Assembly (NCBI GenBank): GCA_020430865.1
Contig: JAGQIY010000034.1
Span: 1 to 18,308, forward strand
From: Myxococcales bacterium
Lineage (GTDB): Bacteria; Myxococcota; Polyangia; Polyangiales; Polyangiaceae
Direction: 5' to 3'
DNA: 18,308 nucleotides
Part shown: piece by piece, positions 1 to 9,751 of the stretch
How positions within the stretch are numbered: the stretch's first letter is position 1
Layout: each line of letters begins with the position of its first letter
Notes under the pieces: model-generated
Seen by the model: the letters and a program-made list of their open reading frames with translations, nothing else
What the model was told of the DNA's origin: nothing
The model's database searches: none
Translations under genes and position numbers: made by a program

Positions 1-893
1 ATCGCCGTGCCCAGGCCCCCGATGGCGCCGCCGTTGCTGCAGCGGTTGCCCTGGAAGACGGAGCCGACGACCGTCGTCACGCCCTTTCCGATGCCGTAGA
101 TCGCGCCGCCCGCCACGTCGGGGCCGTCCACGGGGCACTCGTTGTCGTAGAACCGGCTGTTGAAGACCGTGACGTTGCCGCCGAGGTGATAGATTGCGCC
201 GCCACCTCCATCCGTATCGGTTCCGAGTGGAATCGATGTGCCCGTGGAGTGGCCGTCCCGGAAGGTCAGGTTCTGGACCTCCAGGGTGGGGGAGGTCGCC
301 TCGAAGTTGCCGGTGTCCAGGCTCAGGATGCGCACGTTACCGCCGCCGCTGAGCGTGACGAGATCGCCGCCGTCGAGCACGACGTTCTTGGTCACCGAGA
401 TGGTCTGGGTCAGCGTGATGGTGTGCGGCGCGGTCCCGCAGTCGAAGTCGATGATGCCGCCACCCTCGATCGCGGTGCGCAGCGCGCTCTCGGTGCAGCT
501 GCCCGGAGTACCGGTACCAACGGTCCGCGTCGCATTCGCCGTATCGGTCGGTCTCGGCCCATCGCAGGTCGGGTCCGGGGGTGAGGCGCCACCAGACCCA
601 CCAGACCCGCTGCTCCCGCCATTGCCGCTCGAGCCGCCTTGCCCTGCGGAACCGCCGTTGGCCCCCGAGCCGCCGGCCCCGGCGTTGCCACTGCCGCCGC
701 TGGCTCCGGAACCGCCGCTCGCCCCTGCGCCGCCGGAGCCCCCGTTCCCCGAACCGCCGCTGGCCCCCGAGCCGGTCGAGCCAGCGCTGGCGCCCGAGCC
801 ACCACCGCCGGAGTCGTCGCTCCCGCATCCGCTCTGCCCGAGCGCTCCGATCAGACTCAACCCCAGCGAAACCGCGCGCAGCGAAGCTCTCAT
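1..893 (-). CDS. Beta-helix (pectin-lyase-fold-like) lipoprotein with Gly/Ser linker, 3' end outside window
   Basis: Starting from ATG at 893 on the minus strand, the frame stays open for 297 codons to the window edge, so the C-terminus is missing. The N-terminus is a lipoprotein signal: MRASLR, a hydrophobic stretch, then GQSGC with Cys23 as the likely lipidated residue. The -3 residue is Gln, which is not a canonical lipobox. Residues 28-104 are almost only Gly, Ser, Ala and Asn, a flexible linker. From about residue 110 comes a Cys-containing start (CTESALRTAI, IIDFDCG) and then short beta-rich turns (VVLDGGD, NVRILSLD, GGGAIYHLGG, GGAIYGIG). These resemble right-handed parallel beta-helix proteins of the choice-of-anchor or polymorphic outer membrane type. 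I infer a surface-exposed, outer-membrane-anchored protein. Substrate is unknown and no catalytic residues are identifiable. Its codon use matches the neighbours. Confidence 0.82.
   Translation of the reverse strand, partial: MRASLRAVSLGLSLIGALGQSGCGSDDSGGGGSGASAGSTGSGASGGSGNGGSGGAGASGGSGASGGSGNAGAGGSGANGGSAGQGGSSGNGGSSGSGGSGGASPPDPTCDGPRPTDTANATRTVGTGTPGSCTESALRTAIEGGGIIDFDCGTAPHTITLTQTISVTKNVVLDGGDLVTLSGGGNVRILSLDTGNFEATSPTLEVQNLTFRDGHSTGTSIPLGTDTDGGGGAIYHLGGNVTVFNSRFYDNECPVDGPDVAGGAIYGIGKGVTTVVGSVFQGNRCSNGGAIGGLGTA
582..812 (-). repeat. Low-complexity Gly/Ser/Ala-coding linker
   Basis: This block encodes residues 28-104 of the lipoprotein as imperfect units such as GASGGSG, NGGSGGAG and NAGAGGSG. 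Codons vary between units (GGC, GGG, GGT and TCG, AGC, TCC). This indicates selection for the peptide composition rather than a recent tandem DNA duplication. It acts as a spacer between the lipidated Cys and the folded beta-helix. Confidence 0.8.
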
Positions 894-994
894 GCCGAGG
901 AGTGTACTCTCGCGGGGCGCTCGAGTCAGCCTGGTCGCCGTGTGAGGAAAGCTCGCATCGCGTGCCGCGCGGAACCGATCCGTGCCGCGCCGGC

Positions 995-2032
995 TCAGCC
1001 GCGTCGGGCTCGACGCTTTTCCATGAGGGGAGGAACGCTCAGGAAGAGGATCGCGCTGATCACCAGGATGGCGCCAAACAGCTCCTGTGCTGAGGGAAAT
1101 CGAGTGCCGAGCCAGAGGTACAGCCCGAGTGACGCGAGGAGCCCCGCGAGCACGGACGAGGCGCGATTGACGGGGACGCAGAAGCTGTTCTCGCGCCCAT
1201 CCAGCAGGATCAGTCCGCCGAAGATCCCTGTGCCCTGGCTCAGCAGGCCGATCACCAAGCCGTATCCGGTCAAGCCGCGGTCGAAGAAGCTACCGAAGCC
1301 CGCGCGCACCTGCTGGAGCTGCGCCGAGCCAGGAAACACGCTGGCCAGCAGCGCGAGGACGATCAACGTCAGCACGATGGCTGGCGCTGCGGTCATCTGC
1401 TCTTCGACGAAGTAGCGCTTGGTGGCGCTGACGTCCGAGCTCTTCGCGAGGCGACTCATGAAGCGCAGCCGGATGAAGTACGACATCAGGTAGATCAGCA
1501 CGTCCACCGCAGCGACCAGCGTCAGTCCGAAGTGCCCTTCGCCGAGCAGCGCCGTGAGAAGCGCCGACAGGCTGAGGCCCAGCGCCACCCAGGAGAACCA
1601 ACGCACTCGCCGCTTGCTCAGGGTATCGACGATGGGCGCGATGACCAGCACACCGCCGCGCATGAGCAGCATCATGAAGACGATACTGGCGCCCTCGAAG
1701 GTGTAGGCCAGCGTCGTGGTGCCAATGATGGCGGCGGTGCAAAGGCCGCTGAGGAACGTCCAGCGGCCGGGCAGCGGCAGGGAGGCACCGAAGATCTGCT
1801 GCCTGGAGGCGGCTCGCCACCAACCGCTCAGCCACAGGAAGCTGAGCATGCCGAACATCGACGCGACGGTGGTGATGGGCAGCAGCTCGAAGCCGGGCAC
1901 CGCTTCGTCCATGTGGGGGAGGGTGCCTGAGCTGATGGCCTTGGTCAGCGCGCTGTAGGGTACGTAGCAGGCGAAGTAGCCGAACGCGAACCACCAGATA
2001 CTCGGGGGATGATGGGGCGGGTCTTGGGTCAT
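995..2032 (-). CDS. 10-TM membrane protein, DMT/EamA-like putative transporter
   Basis: The 345-residue protein has about ten hydrophobic segments, near residues 12-33, 50-72, 90-112, 114-138, 144-163, 168-192, 213-232, 255-276, 290-308 and 318-337. It has a short polar N-terminus and a basic C-terminal tail (EKRRARRG). Ten helices in two halves is the topology of the drug/metabolite transporter superfamily, but I see no diagnostic motif and the substrate cannot be named. The gene lies 60 nt downstream of the NorR-like activator on the same strand, so the two are probably co-transcribed. ATG at 2032 is the first start in the frame and directly precedes the first hydrophobic segment; the ribosome-binding site is weak. 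Membrane localisation is secure; transporter family is a moderate inference. Confidence 0.72.
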   Translation of the reverse strand: MTQDPPHHPPSIWWFAFGYFACYVPYSALTKAISSGTLPHMDEAVPGFELLPITTVASMFGMLSFLWLSGWWRAASRQQIFGASLPLPGRWTFLSGLCTAAIIGTTTLAYTFEGASIVFMMLLMRGGVLVIAPIVDTLSKRRVRWFSWVALGLSLSALLTALLGEGHFGLTLVAAVDVLIYLMSYFIRLRFMSRLAKSSDVSATKRYFVEEQMTAAPAIVLTLIVLALLASVFPGSAQLQQVRAGFGSFFDRGLTGYGLVIGLLSQGTGIFGGLILLDGRENSFCVPVNRASSVLAGLLASLGLYLWLGTRFPSAQELFGAILVISAILFLSVPPLMEKRRARRG

Positions 2033-2092
2033 GGGATGAGCGGCTGGTGTCCTGACACGGACGTTGGTTCGCAGACCTTCGCGACTCGTGCG

Positions 2093-3649
<1,557 letters not shown>

Positions 3650-3709
3650 TTCGGGGGTGCTCTCGGGGCTGGAGGGGAAGCTCAGGCTAGCACCGAGATC
3701 TCGTGGCGC

Positions 3710-3747
3710 AACGATATTTAGTTGCTCCGTGGCGACGAAATATCGGT
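3710..3747. promoter_or_regulatory. Imperfect inverted repeat, candidate activator-binding site (UAS)
   Basis: Two 15-bp arms at 3710-3724 and 3733-3747 are complementary at 12 of 15 positions, with the perfect core CGATATTT (3712-3719) facing AAATATCG (3738-3745). The spacer is 8 bp. The AT-rich core stands out in GC-rich DNA. The dyad centre lies about 95 bp upstream of the transcription start predicted from the -24/-12 element, the usual distance for an enhancer-binding protein site. It is also close to the activator's own start, so autoregulation is possible. It does not contain the GT-N7-AC pattern known for E. coli NorR. Confidence 0.55.
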
Positions 3748-3797
3748 GAATGCAGCCCTATCCTGCGGAAATCAGAGCAAATCAGCCTGGGCCCGAT

Positions 3798-3813
3798 TGG
3801 CACGCTCCTCGCT
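3798..3813 (+). promoter_or_regulatory. Sigma-54 (-24/-12) promoter for the flavoprotein gene
   Basis: The site TGGCACG-ctcc-TCGCT matches the sigma-54 consensus TGGCACG-N4-TTGCW at every specified position but one (T to C). The GG (3799-3800) and GC (3811-3812) dinucleotides have the required spacing. Transcription would begin near 3824-3825, which coincides with the GTG start codon chosen for the downstream gene. The transcript would then be leaderless or nearly so. Confidence 0.6.
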
Positions 3814-3824
3814 AAGAGAGGGGC

Positions 3825-5303
3825 GTGAAGCAACTGAGCCTGAACGTGGACGTGGCGGTGATCGGTGCAGGGACCGCAGGCCTGGCGGCTTACCGCGCGG
3901 CAACGAGCGAGGGCGCGCGCAGCGTCCTGATCGAGGGTGGACCCTATGGCACGACCTGCGCGCGGGTCGGCTGCATGCCGAGCAAGCTCCTGATCGCCGC
4001 GGCCGAGGCAGCGCATCACGCGACTCACGCTGAGCCCTTTGGCGTTTCTGTGACAGAAGTCGAGATCGACGGGCGCAAGGTGATGAAGCGAGTGCGCGAC
4101 GAGCGGGATCGCTTCGTTGGGTTCGTGGTGCGTGACACGCTCGCGCTTCCAGACACCGATCGTCTGCGCGGCTACGCGCGCTTCGAGGACCAGCGCACGC
4201 TGGTGGTCACCGACGCCGAGACTCGAACGGAGACGCTAGTGCACGCCAGGGCGGTGGTGATCGCGACGGGATCGACGCCGGTCGTGTTGCCCATGTTCGA
4301 TGGGCTGGGCGACCGCGTGATCGTGAACGACGACATCTTTGACTGGGAAGACCTCCCGGAGTCTGCGGCAGTGTTTGGCCCCGGGGTGATCGGGCTGGAG
4401 CTCGGGCAGGCACTGAGCCGCCTCGGCGTGCGCGTGAGGATGTTCGGCGTCGGGGGGCTGATAGGTCCCCTGACGGATCCGAAAATCCGTGAGGAAGCAA
4501 CCAAGATCATGGGGCGGGAGTTCCCGCTGGACACCGACGCGAAGGTCCACTCACTGAAGCGAGTGGGTGACCAGGTCGAGATCGACTTCCAGTGGGACGG
4601 CGAGCGGCTGCAAGAGCGCTTCGACTACGTGCTCACCGCGACCGGGCGTCGCCCCAACCTCGATCGCCTGGCGCTCGAGCGCACCGGAGTCGCCGTCGAC
4701 GGTCGCGGTGTCCCCGTCTACGATCCCCGGACACTCCAGGTGCTGGACAGCCGGCTCTTCCTGGCTGGCGACGTCAACAACGTGCGTCCGCTGCTCCACG
4801 AGGCGTCTGACGAAGGGCGGATCGCCGGGACGAACGCCGCGCGGTTTCCCAACTGCACGTATAGCGCGCTCTCGGATCTGAAGCCCAACGCGCCCCTTCA
4901 GCGGCGGAGCCACATCACCGTGGTGTTCAGCGACCCGCAGATCGCCATGGTTGGATCCTCCTGGAAAGAACTCGAGGCACTGCGTGACGAGGGCAGAGTC
5001 GTCGTCGGCGAGGTCAGCTTCGAGGACCAGGGACGCAGCCGCGTGATGCGCGTGAACCAGGGTCTCCTGCGGCTCTACGCGGATGCCGGCGATGGACGAC
5101 TTCTCGGAGCAGAGATGATCGGACCCCGCGCGGAACATCTGGCGCATCTGCTCAGTTGGGCTCATCAGCAGAAGCAGTCGGTGATCGAGCTGCTGTGCAT
5201 GCCCTTCTATCACCCGGTGATCGAGGAGGGAGTCCGCACCGCGTTGCGCGATGCTGCCAAGCAGCTCGAGGCGCGCGGAGGCCTGCAGCGCCGCTGCGCC
5301 TGA
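3825..5303 (+). CDS. Dihydrolipoamide dehydrogenase-like FAD disulfide reductase
   Basis: This 492-residue class I pyridine-nucleotide disulfide oxidoreductase has an FAD Rossmann motif, GAGTAG at 14-19. The redox-active disulfide motif is TCARVGCMPSK with C45 and C50. The ATGS element is at 147-150. The pyridine-nucleotide motif is GPGVIGLE at 185-192. A second FAD-contact GDVNN segment follows, and a C-terminal dimerisation domain carries the His/Glu active-site motif FYHPVIEEG. It would pass electrons between NAD(P)H and a disulfide such as lipoamide, glutathione or a related thiol; the substrate is not decided by these motifs. No pyruvate or 2-oxoglutarate dehydrogenase genes are adjacent, so a role outside those complexes is likely. 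The GTG start at 3825 has a purine-rich GAGAGGGG immediately upstream; GTG at 3846 is an alternative. It is followed by the thiol peroxidase 144 nt downstream. Confidence 0.88.
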   Translation: MKQLSLNVDVAVIGAGTAGLAAYRAATSEGARSVLIEGGPYGTTCARVGCMPSKLLIAAAEAAHHATHAEPFGVSVTEVEIDGRKVMKRVRDERDRFVGFVVRDTLALPDTDRLRGYARFEDQRTLVVTDAETRTETLVHARAVVIATGSTPVVLPMFDGLGDRVIVNDDIFDWEDLPESAAVFGPGVIGLELGQALSRLGVRVRMFGVGGLIGPLTDPKIREEATKIMGREFPLDTDAKVHSLKRVGDQVEIDFQWDGERLQERFDYVLTATGRRPNLDRLALERTGVAVDGRGVPVYDPRTLQVLDSRLFLAGDVNNVRPLLHEASDEGRIAGTNAARFPNCTYSALSDLKPNAPLQRRSHITVVFSDPQIAMVGSSWKELEALRDEGRVVVGEVSFEDQGRSRVMRVNQGLLRLYADAGDGRLLGAEMIGPRAEHLAHLLSWAHQQKQSVIELLCMPFYHPVIEEGVRTALRDAAKQLEARGGLQRRCA

Positions 5304-5447
5304 CCCTCTCCCCCAAACCCCCAGTCCCCAAAACCGCGCCCCGTTTCATGACGTGACGCTCAACTCCCCAAGCCCGACGCGCCGTCTCCGCACGGGCGCC
5401 GTCGGCCAACTCGACGAGGAGCTCAGGCTCCGGAAGGACCACGACAA

Positions 5448-6170
5448 ATGAAGAACAGCGAAGGACAGAAGGTACCCGAGGTCACGTTTCGCACCCGCGA
5501 GGGTTCCGCCTGGAAAGACGTGACGACGAAGGAACTCTTCGAGGGCAAGACCGTGGTCGTGTTCTCGCTCCCCGGGGCGTTCACCCCGACCTGCTCGAGC
5601 AACCACGTGCCCCGCTACAACGAGCTGGCGCCGGTGTTTCGCGCCAAGGGCGTCGATGACATCATTTGCCTGTCGGTGAACGACGGGTTCGTGATGCAGG
5701 CCTGGCAGGCTGATCAGCACGCGCATGACGTTCGCTTCATTCCGGACGGCAACGGCGAGTTCAGTCAGGCCATCGGCGCGCTGGTCGACAAGCGGAACCT
5801 CGGCTTCGGACAGCGCTCGTGGCGCTACTCGATGCTGGTCAAGGACGGCGTGATCGTGAAGCAGTTCATCGAGCCCGAGCAGGACGGCGACCCCTTCGAG
5901 GTCTCCGACGCCGAGACCATGCTGCGCTACCTCGATGAGAACGTGAAGCTGCCCCACGACGTGCTGATGCTCTCGCGACCGGGCTGCAGCTTCTGCGACA
6001 AGGCCAAGGCCATGCTCGAGCAGCGCGGGATCAGCTACGACGAGGTTGCGTCCAACCCCCGTCGCCTGAAGGCGGTCAGCGGAAAGACCACGACGCCTCA
6101 GATCTTCATCGACGGCGAGTACGTCGGTGGAGCCGCCGAGCTGGAGACCTGGCTCTCCAAGCATGCGTGA
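5448..6170 (+). CDS. Peroxiredoxin-glutaredoxin fusion (thiol peroxidase)
   Basis: The 240-residue protein joins an N-terminal Prx5-type peroxiredoxin (about 1-165) to a C-terminal glutaredoxin (about 168-240). The peroxidatic cysteine is C49 in PGAFTPTC. The glutaredoxin has a dithiol site CSFC at 180-183 and the cis-Pro loop TTPQIF (P217), followed by the GGAAEL segment that in glutaredoxins contacts glutathione. This architecture is known from Haemophilus influenzae and Chromatium hybrids, which reduce hydroperoxides with electrons supplied through the fused glutaredoxin. A ribosome-binding site AAGGA sits about 9 nt before ATG. A cytosolic role in peroxide or peroxynitrite removal is expected. 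The upstream flavoprotein could in principle feed it electrons, but that is inference. The fusion makes it independent of a separate glutaredoxin. Confidence 0.93.
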   Translation: MKNSEGQKVPEVTFRTREGSAWKDVTTKELFEGKTVVVFSLPGAFTPTCSSNHVPRYNELAPVFRAKGVDDIICLSVNDGFVMQAWQADQHAHDVRFIPDGNGEFSQAIGALVDKRNLGFGQRSWRYSMLVKDGVIVKQFIEPEQDGDPFEVSDAETMLRYLDENVKLPHDVLMLSRPGCSFCDKAKAMLEQRGISYDEVASNPRRLKAVSGKTTTPQIFIDGEYVGGAAELETWLSKHA

Positions 6171-6298
6171 AGGTTCTGCGCGCGGTGTAGCTCAACGGTG
6201 ATGCCGCGCGGAGAAAGGTCCTGTGGGTGAGGTCGGTTCGGTCCACGCGATGCGGCCGGCCACCGAGCCCACGGTTCCTGATTGATCGTGCCCAGCAA

Positions 6299-6344
6299 CT
6301 GCCCCCGGGCTTCGCAGCAATTCGGCTTCGAGGTCCGGGGGCAG
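6299..6344 (-). terminator. Perfect 10-bp stem-loop between convergent genes
   Basis: CTGCCCCCGG (6299-6308) is perfectly complementary to CCGGGGGCAG (6335-6344) across a 26-nt loop. It lies 6 nt past the pncA stop on the minus strand, and also downstream of the peroxiredoxin gene, which converges on it. The stem is very strong but no T-run follows on either strand, so intrinsic termination is plausible rather than shown. It could instead be an mRNA-stabilising 3' hairpin. Confidence 0.5.
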
Positions 6345-6350
6345 ACCCAT

Positions 6351-6977
6351 TCAGGCGACGAGCTCGCTGGAGCCCGCGAGGCGCGCCCCACGCTCGGCCA
6401 TCTCGGCCAGCGCGTTCTCGCTGTCTTCCGGCCGAAGGTTCACGCCGCGACAACCATCTTCGACCACGGTCACGTCGAAGCCGAGCTCGAGGGCGTCGAG
6501 GACGCTGAACTTGACGCAGATGTCGGTGGCGAGCCCGAGGGCAATCACCTCGCTCACACCGCGTTGCCTGAGCCAGTCACCCAAGCCGGTGGCGCGCCTG
6601 TGGCCGTTGTCGAAGAAGGCGCTGTAGCTGTCGATGCCAACGTCAGTGCCCTTGTAGAACAGCCGCTCGATGCGTTTCGAATCGAGATCGTGGTGTAGCT
6701 GGGCGCCGAAGCCGAGCTGCACGCAGTGGTCCGGCCACAGGATCTGCTCCACGCCGCCGAGCTGCGTCAGCTCTCCGGGTGACTTGCCGGGGTACTGCGA
6801 GGCGAAGCTGCCGTGATTCGCCGGGTGCCAGTCCTGAGTGGCGACGATGATGGCCTTGCTGGCGAGCGCGCCGATCAGGCGATTGGCGACGGGGATCACG
6901 GCGTCTCCACCAGCGACCGGCAGCGAGCCCGACGGCATGAAGTCATTCTGGAGGTCAATCAGAAGGAGTGCTTTCAT
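6351..6977 (-). CDS. pncA: Nicotinamidase (nicotinamide amidohydrolase)
   Basis: The 208-residue isochorismatase-fold hydrolase converts nicotinamide to nicotinate and ammonia. The catalytic triad is visible: D8 in IDLQNDF, K109 in FYKGTD and C154 in ATDICV. Metal-binding residues of the family are in the DWHPANHGSFA segment (D49, H51) and WPDHC (H84 region). Length is normal. ATG at 6977 is preceded by AGGAGACACC, a good ribosome-binding site. It is the last gene of the NAD operon, 45 nt after nrtR, and supplies the nicotinate that PncB uses. It probably also hydrolyses pyrazinamide, as the family does. Confidence 0.95.
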   Translation of the reverse strand: MKALLLIDLQNDFMPSGSLPVAGGDAVIPVANRLIGALASKAIIVATQDWHPANHGSFASQYPGKSPGELTQLGGVEQILWPDHCVQLGFGAQLHHDLDSKRIERLFYKGTDVGIDSYSAFFDNGHRRATGLGDWLRQRGVSEVIALGLATDICVKFSVLDALELGFDVTVVEDGCRGVNLRPEDSENALAEMAERGARLAGSSELVA

Positions 6978-7022
6978 GGTGTCTCCTAGGGTTTGGGGGT
7001 GAGAGAGTGCCGCGCGGATACG

Positions 7023-7712
7023 TCAGAGCTCGAAGTTGAAGCCGCGCTTGACCAGCTGCTTGTAGCGGCGTTGATCGAAGCGGTAGAGCCGCGCGGCGCG
7101 GTGGGCCACGCCCTTCTCCACTTCGTCCAGGGAGCGCAGCAGGTCCATCGCCAGGATCTTCTTGCGAAAGTTGCGCTTGTCGAGCTCGGTGTCGAGCACG
7201 ATCTCGTACAGGCGCTGAAGCTGGGTGAGGGTGAACTTCTCGGGCAAGAGCTCGAAGCCGATGGGCTGGTAGCGCACCTTGCCCCGGAGCCGCTCGCGCG
7301 CCGTCGCGACGATCTCGTCATGGTCGAAGGCCAGGTTCGTGGCCTCCTCGACGCTGAACCAGGCTGCATCGCTCGCATCCGTGGCTGCCCGCACAGCGTG
7401 CTCGCTGAGCTTGACCAGCGCGTAGTAGGCCACACTCACGACGCGCTCACGGGGATCGCGGTTCACCGCGCTGAAGGTGTACAGTTGCTCGAGGTAGACG
7501 TCGCGAACGCCGGTCTCCTCCTCGAGCTCACGCAGCGCGGCGTCGTCGGTGGTCTCCTGCATGTCGACGAATCCTCCGGGCAACGCCCAGCTGCCTCTGA
7601 ACGGCTCTCCGGCGCGTTGCACGAGCAGCACCTTGAGGTCGTCCTCATCGAGGCCGAAGACCACGCAGTCGACGGTCAGCGCCGGGCGAGGATACTCGTA
7701 GGTGTAGCTCAT
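7023..7712 (-). CDS. nrtR: NrtR, Nudix-related transcriptional regulator of NAD metabolism
   Basis: The 229-residue protein has an N-terminal Nudix domain (about 8-140) and a C-terminal winged helix (about 150-225). The C-terminal segment [17 protein letters not shown] and [10 protein letters not shown] are typical of NrtR repressors, which sense ADP-ribose. The Nudix box is fully intact: G47-x5-E53-x7-R61-E62-L63-x-E65-E66-x-G68-V69. The protein could therefore hydrolyse as well as bind ADP-ribose. ATG overlaps the nadE stop as ATGA, with GGAGGAGG just upstream. Its genomic position inside the NAD operon and the palindrome in front of pncB support repression of its own operon. An ordinary ADP-ribose pyrophosphatase is less likely because of the C-terminal DNA-binding domain. 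Confidence 0.92.
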   Translation of the reverse strand: MSYTYEYPRPALTVDCVVFGLDEDDLKVLLVQRAGEPFRGSWALPGGFVDMQETTDDAALRELEEETGVRDVYLEQLYTFSAVNRDPRERVVSVAYYALVKLSEHAVRAATDASDAAWFSVEEATNLAFDHDEIVATARERLRGKVRYQPIGFELLPEKFTLTQLQRLYEIVLDTELDKRNFRKKILAMDLLRSLDEVEKGVAHRAARLYRFDQRRYKQLVKRGFNFEL

Positions 7713-9751
7713 GCCTCCTCCGCATCGGCTACTTCACGCAGCTCCCTCAGCTCCCGGGCGTAGCCGCCGTTCAGGATCGGGAAGCGGCACCAGGTCTTCG
7801 GATCCAGGTTCTCGTCGTCCAGATGGAAGCTCGGGGCGTAGCGCTCGCGCTTCCACTGGTTCTGGCTCCACAGGCGGAAGAAGCGTTCGAGCCACAGCAG
7901 GTGATCCGAGCGCGAGTACTCCGGAAAGCGAACCGCGAGCAGACCGTGGATCTCCGCGGGGCTACGCATGTCACGGATTGCCGCGCGCTCGATGTAGTCG
8001 AGCACCGGGTAAGGCATCAGATCCGTCTCGTCGGTCTGGGCGGCGGACTCCGGGCGCAGCTCGGCGGTCGGTCTGAGGTGATTCACCACGGAAACGCATG
8101 GCATGGGCCCGTGCCCCGCTGGTCCGCGCGCTTCGAGCCAGCGGAGCCACTCGAGCAAGTACGCCTTGTCGATGCCTGCGATGGGCGAGAGTCCACCCGC
8201 GGTGTCACCGTCCATGGTCGCGTAGCCCACGGCGGCTTCGGAGCGATTGCTGGTGGAGAGCAACAGCGCGCGCCGCAAATTGGCCAGCAGCCACACCCCT
8301 GGCGCTCGAGCGCGGGCCTGGATGTTCTGGAGCGGGATGTCGTGCTGCTGCCAGTCGAGGAGCTGATCCGTCGCGCCCTCGACCAGCTCGACGTAGCCCC
8401 GAGCCAGTCCCTCGATGTCGAGGAAATGGTGCGTCGACCCGAGCGCCTTGGCGACGCTGGCTGCGGCGTCGCGCGTCTTCTCGGAGCTGTTCCTGGTCGC
8501 CTGATAGACGGTGGTGAGCCACTGCTCCGGGCGTGCTCGGTCGCCTTCGAACAGCTCCGGCCAGTAGCTCAGGCGCCGCTTCAGCTCGGATGCGGCCAGC
8601 TCTGTCTGAGCGCGGTCGAGGCTCATTCGACACAACGCGGCGACGGCCGTCGAGTCCGCGCCGCCGCTGAGCGAGACCACGAAGCCTCGGGAGCGACTCT
8701 TGCGCATGTAGTCGAAGAGCCCAAGCGTTACCGCGCGGCTAAACTCTTCGGACTTCAGGTTCTCCTCGTCGCTCTCCCAGTCGGGGCGCAGGGTTTCCTG
8801 GGGGCGAGGGGCGCTGAGGCGCGGACGAAAGTCACAGCGCACGCGACCTTCGGCGGCGACCCCCGGAGCGTAGCTCGCGACCTTGGCGCGATGCACCCGC
8901 GTGAGGTCGATGTCGATCAGCGCATGGGTCAGCTCGACCTCCTGGAGGCTGAAGCGCGGGCCACGCGCGACCAGGCGGCCCGAGGAAGCGATCAACGCGC
9001 CGCCGTCGTAGATCACCCGACCCGCTTCATTGCCCATCAGGTTCGAATAGACGTAGTTGACCCCCAGGGCCCGGGAGCCCTCGAGGACCAGGCGTTCTCG
9101 TGTCCGGTGCTTGCCGAAGGCGAAGTGACTGGCGCTGGTGTTGAGCACGATGTCGACACCGGCCAGGGACAGCTCGCGACCAGGGCGCTGAGTGACCCAG
9201 GCGTCCTCGCAGATCTCGAAGCCGATCTGCAGGGACTCGATCTGGCTGTAGCTGGCACCTGGTGGCTCGTTGCCGGGAGGATGCAAGGGAGTGAAGTCGA
9301 AGTGCACGTCGCCGATCGGTAGCCCTCTCCCCAGCACCCGACAGCTGCTGCGCGCTCCAGCTGGCCAAGGCTTGAACCAGCGGGGCTCGTAGTGGATGCC
9401 ATCGCCCGCCAGGGCACGCTTGCAGACCAGGCCGAGAGGCTCGCCATCGGCGATCAGGCAGGCGGTGTTGTAGACGGCGTCCTGATGCCAGAAGGGCAGA
9501 CCGACGGCGACGATCATGCCCTTGGTGGAGGGCAAGATCGCCTCGAGGACCTCGAGCGCCAGGCGTTGCACCGAGGGGGCATGGAAGGCGTCCTCGCAGC
9601 CGTAGCCAGTTATGCACATCTCGGGGAGCGCAAGTACGGCGACGTCGTCCGCGCGCGCCTGGGCAAGCGCGAGCTCGATGCGGCGCAGGTTTCCGTCCCA
9701 GTCGAGGGGAGTTTGATTCAGCGCAGCAGCGCCAACTTCCAGGAATCTCAT
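7709..9751 (-). CDS. nadE: Glutamine-dependent NAD+ synthetase
   Basis: The 680-residue, two-domain enzyme amidates nicotinate adenine dinucleotide to NAD+ using glutamine and ATP. The N-terminal nitrilase-type glutaminase (1 to about 300) has the Glu-Lys-Cys triad: E44 in [11 protein letters not shown]111 in CKRALAGDG and C181 in EICEDAW. The C-terminal synthetase has the ATP-pyrophosphatase P-loop SGGADS at 362-367 and the [14 protein letters not shown] and MDGDTAGG segments. Length is typical of the long glutamine-dependent form. The start overlaps the pncB stop as ATGA, with GAGGTGA upstream, and its stop overlaps nrtR in the same way. This implies translational coupling. NadD, which makes its substrate from NaMN, is not in the window. 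Confidence 0.96.
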   Translation of the reverse strand: MRFLEVGAAALNQTPLDWDGNLRRIELALAQARADDVAVLALPEMCITGYGCEDAFHAPSVQRLALEVLEAILPSTKGMIVAVGLPFWHQDAVYNTACLIADGEPLGLVCKRALAGDGIHYEPRWFKPWPAGARSSCRVLGRGLPIGDVHFDFTPLHPPGNEPPGASYSQIESLQIGFEICEDAWVTQRPGRELSLAGVDIVLNTSASHFAFGKHRTRERLVLEGSRALGVNYVYSNLMGNEAGRVIYDGGALIASSGRLVARGPRFSLQEVELTHALIDIDLTRVHRAKVASYAPGVAAEGRVRCDFRPRLSAPRPQETLRPDWESDEENLKSEEFSRAVTLGLFDYMRKSRSRGFVVSLSGGADSTAVAALCRMSLDRAQTELAASELKRRLSYWPELFEGDRARPEQWLTTVYQATRNSSEKTRDAAASVAKALGSTHHFLDIEGLARGYVELVEGATDQLLDWQQHDIPLQNIQARARAPGVWLLANLRRALLLSTSNRSEAAVGYATMDGDTAGGLSPIAGIDKAYLLEWLRWLEARGPAGHGPMPCVSVVNHLRPTAELRPESAAQTDETDLMPYPVLDYIERAAIRDMRSPAEIHGLLAVRFPEYSRSDHLLWLERFFRLWSQNQWKRERYAPSFHLDDENLDPKTWCRFPILNGGYARELRELREVADAEEA

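Noticed and set aside
582..812. Repetitive DNA that could suggest a CRISPR or tandem repeat array
   Set aside because: Units are irregular, codon-phased and vary at synonymous sites; it is a Gly/Ser linker within a coding sequence.
3769..3785. AAATCAG direct repeat between the inverted repeat and the sigma-54 promoter, considered as an IHF site
   Set aside because: It does not fit the WATCAA-N4-TTR pattern on either strand; two 7-bp words 10 bp apart can arise by chance.
5304..5447. Search for a promoter or terminator between the flavoprotein and peroxiredoxin genes
   Set aside because: Only a 5-bp hairpin (5418-5431) before the ribosome-binding site was seen; no convincing -35/-10, -24/-12 or terminator, so co-transcription remains open.
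6178..6255. Possible tRNA gene (TAGCTCAACGGT and GGTTCGGTCC words)
   Set aside because: The D-stem (GCTC against TGCC), anticodon stem and T-stem do not pair, and no 7-bp acceptor stem can be formed at the right distance.
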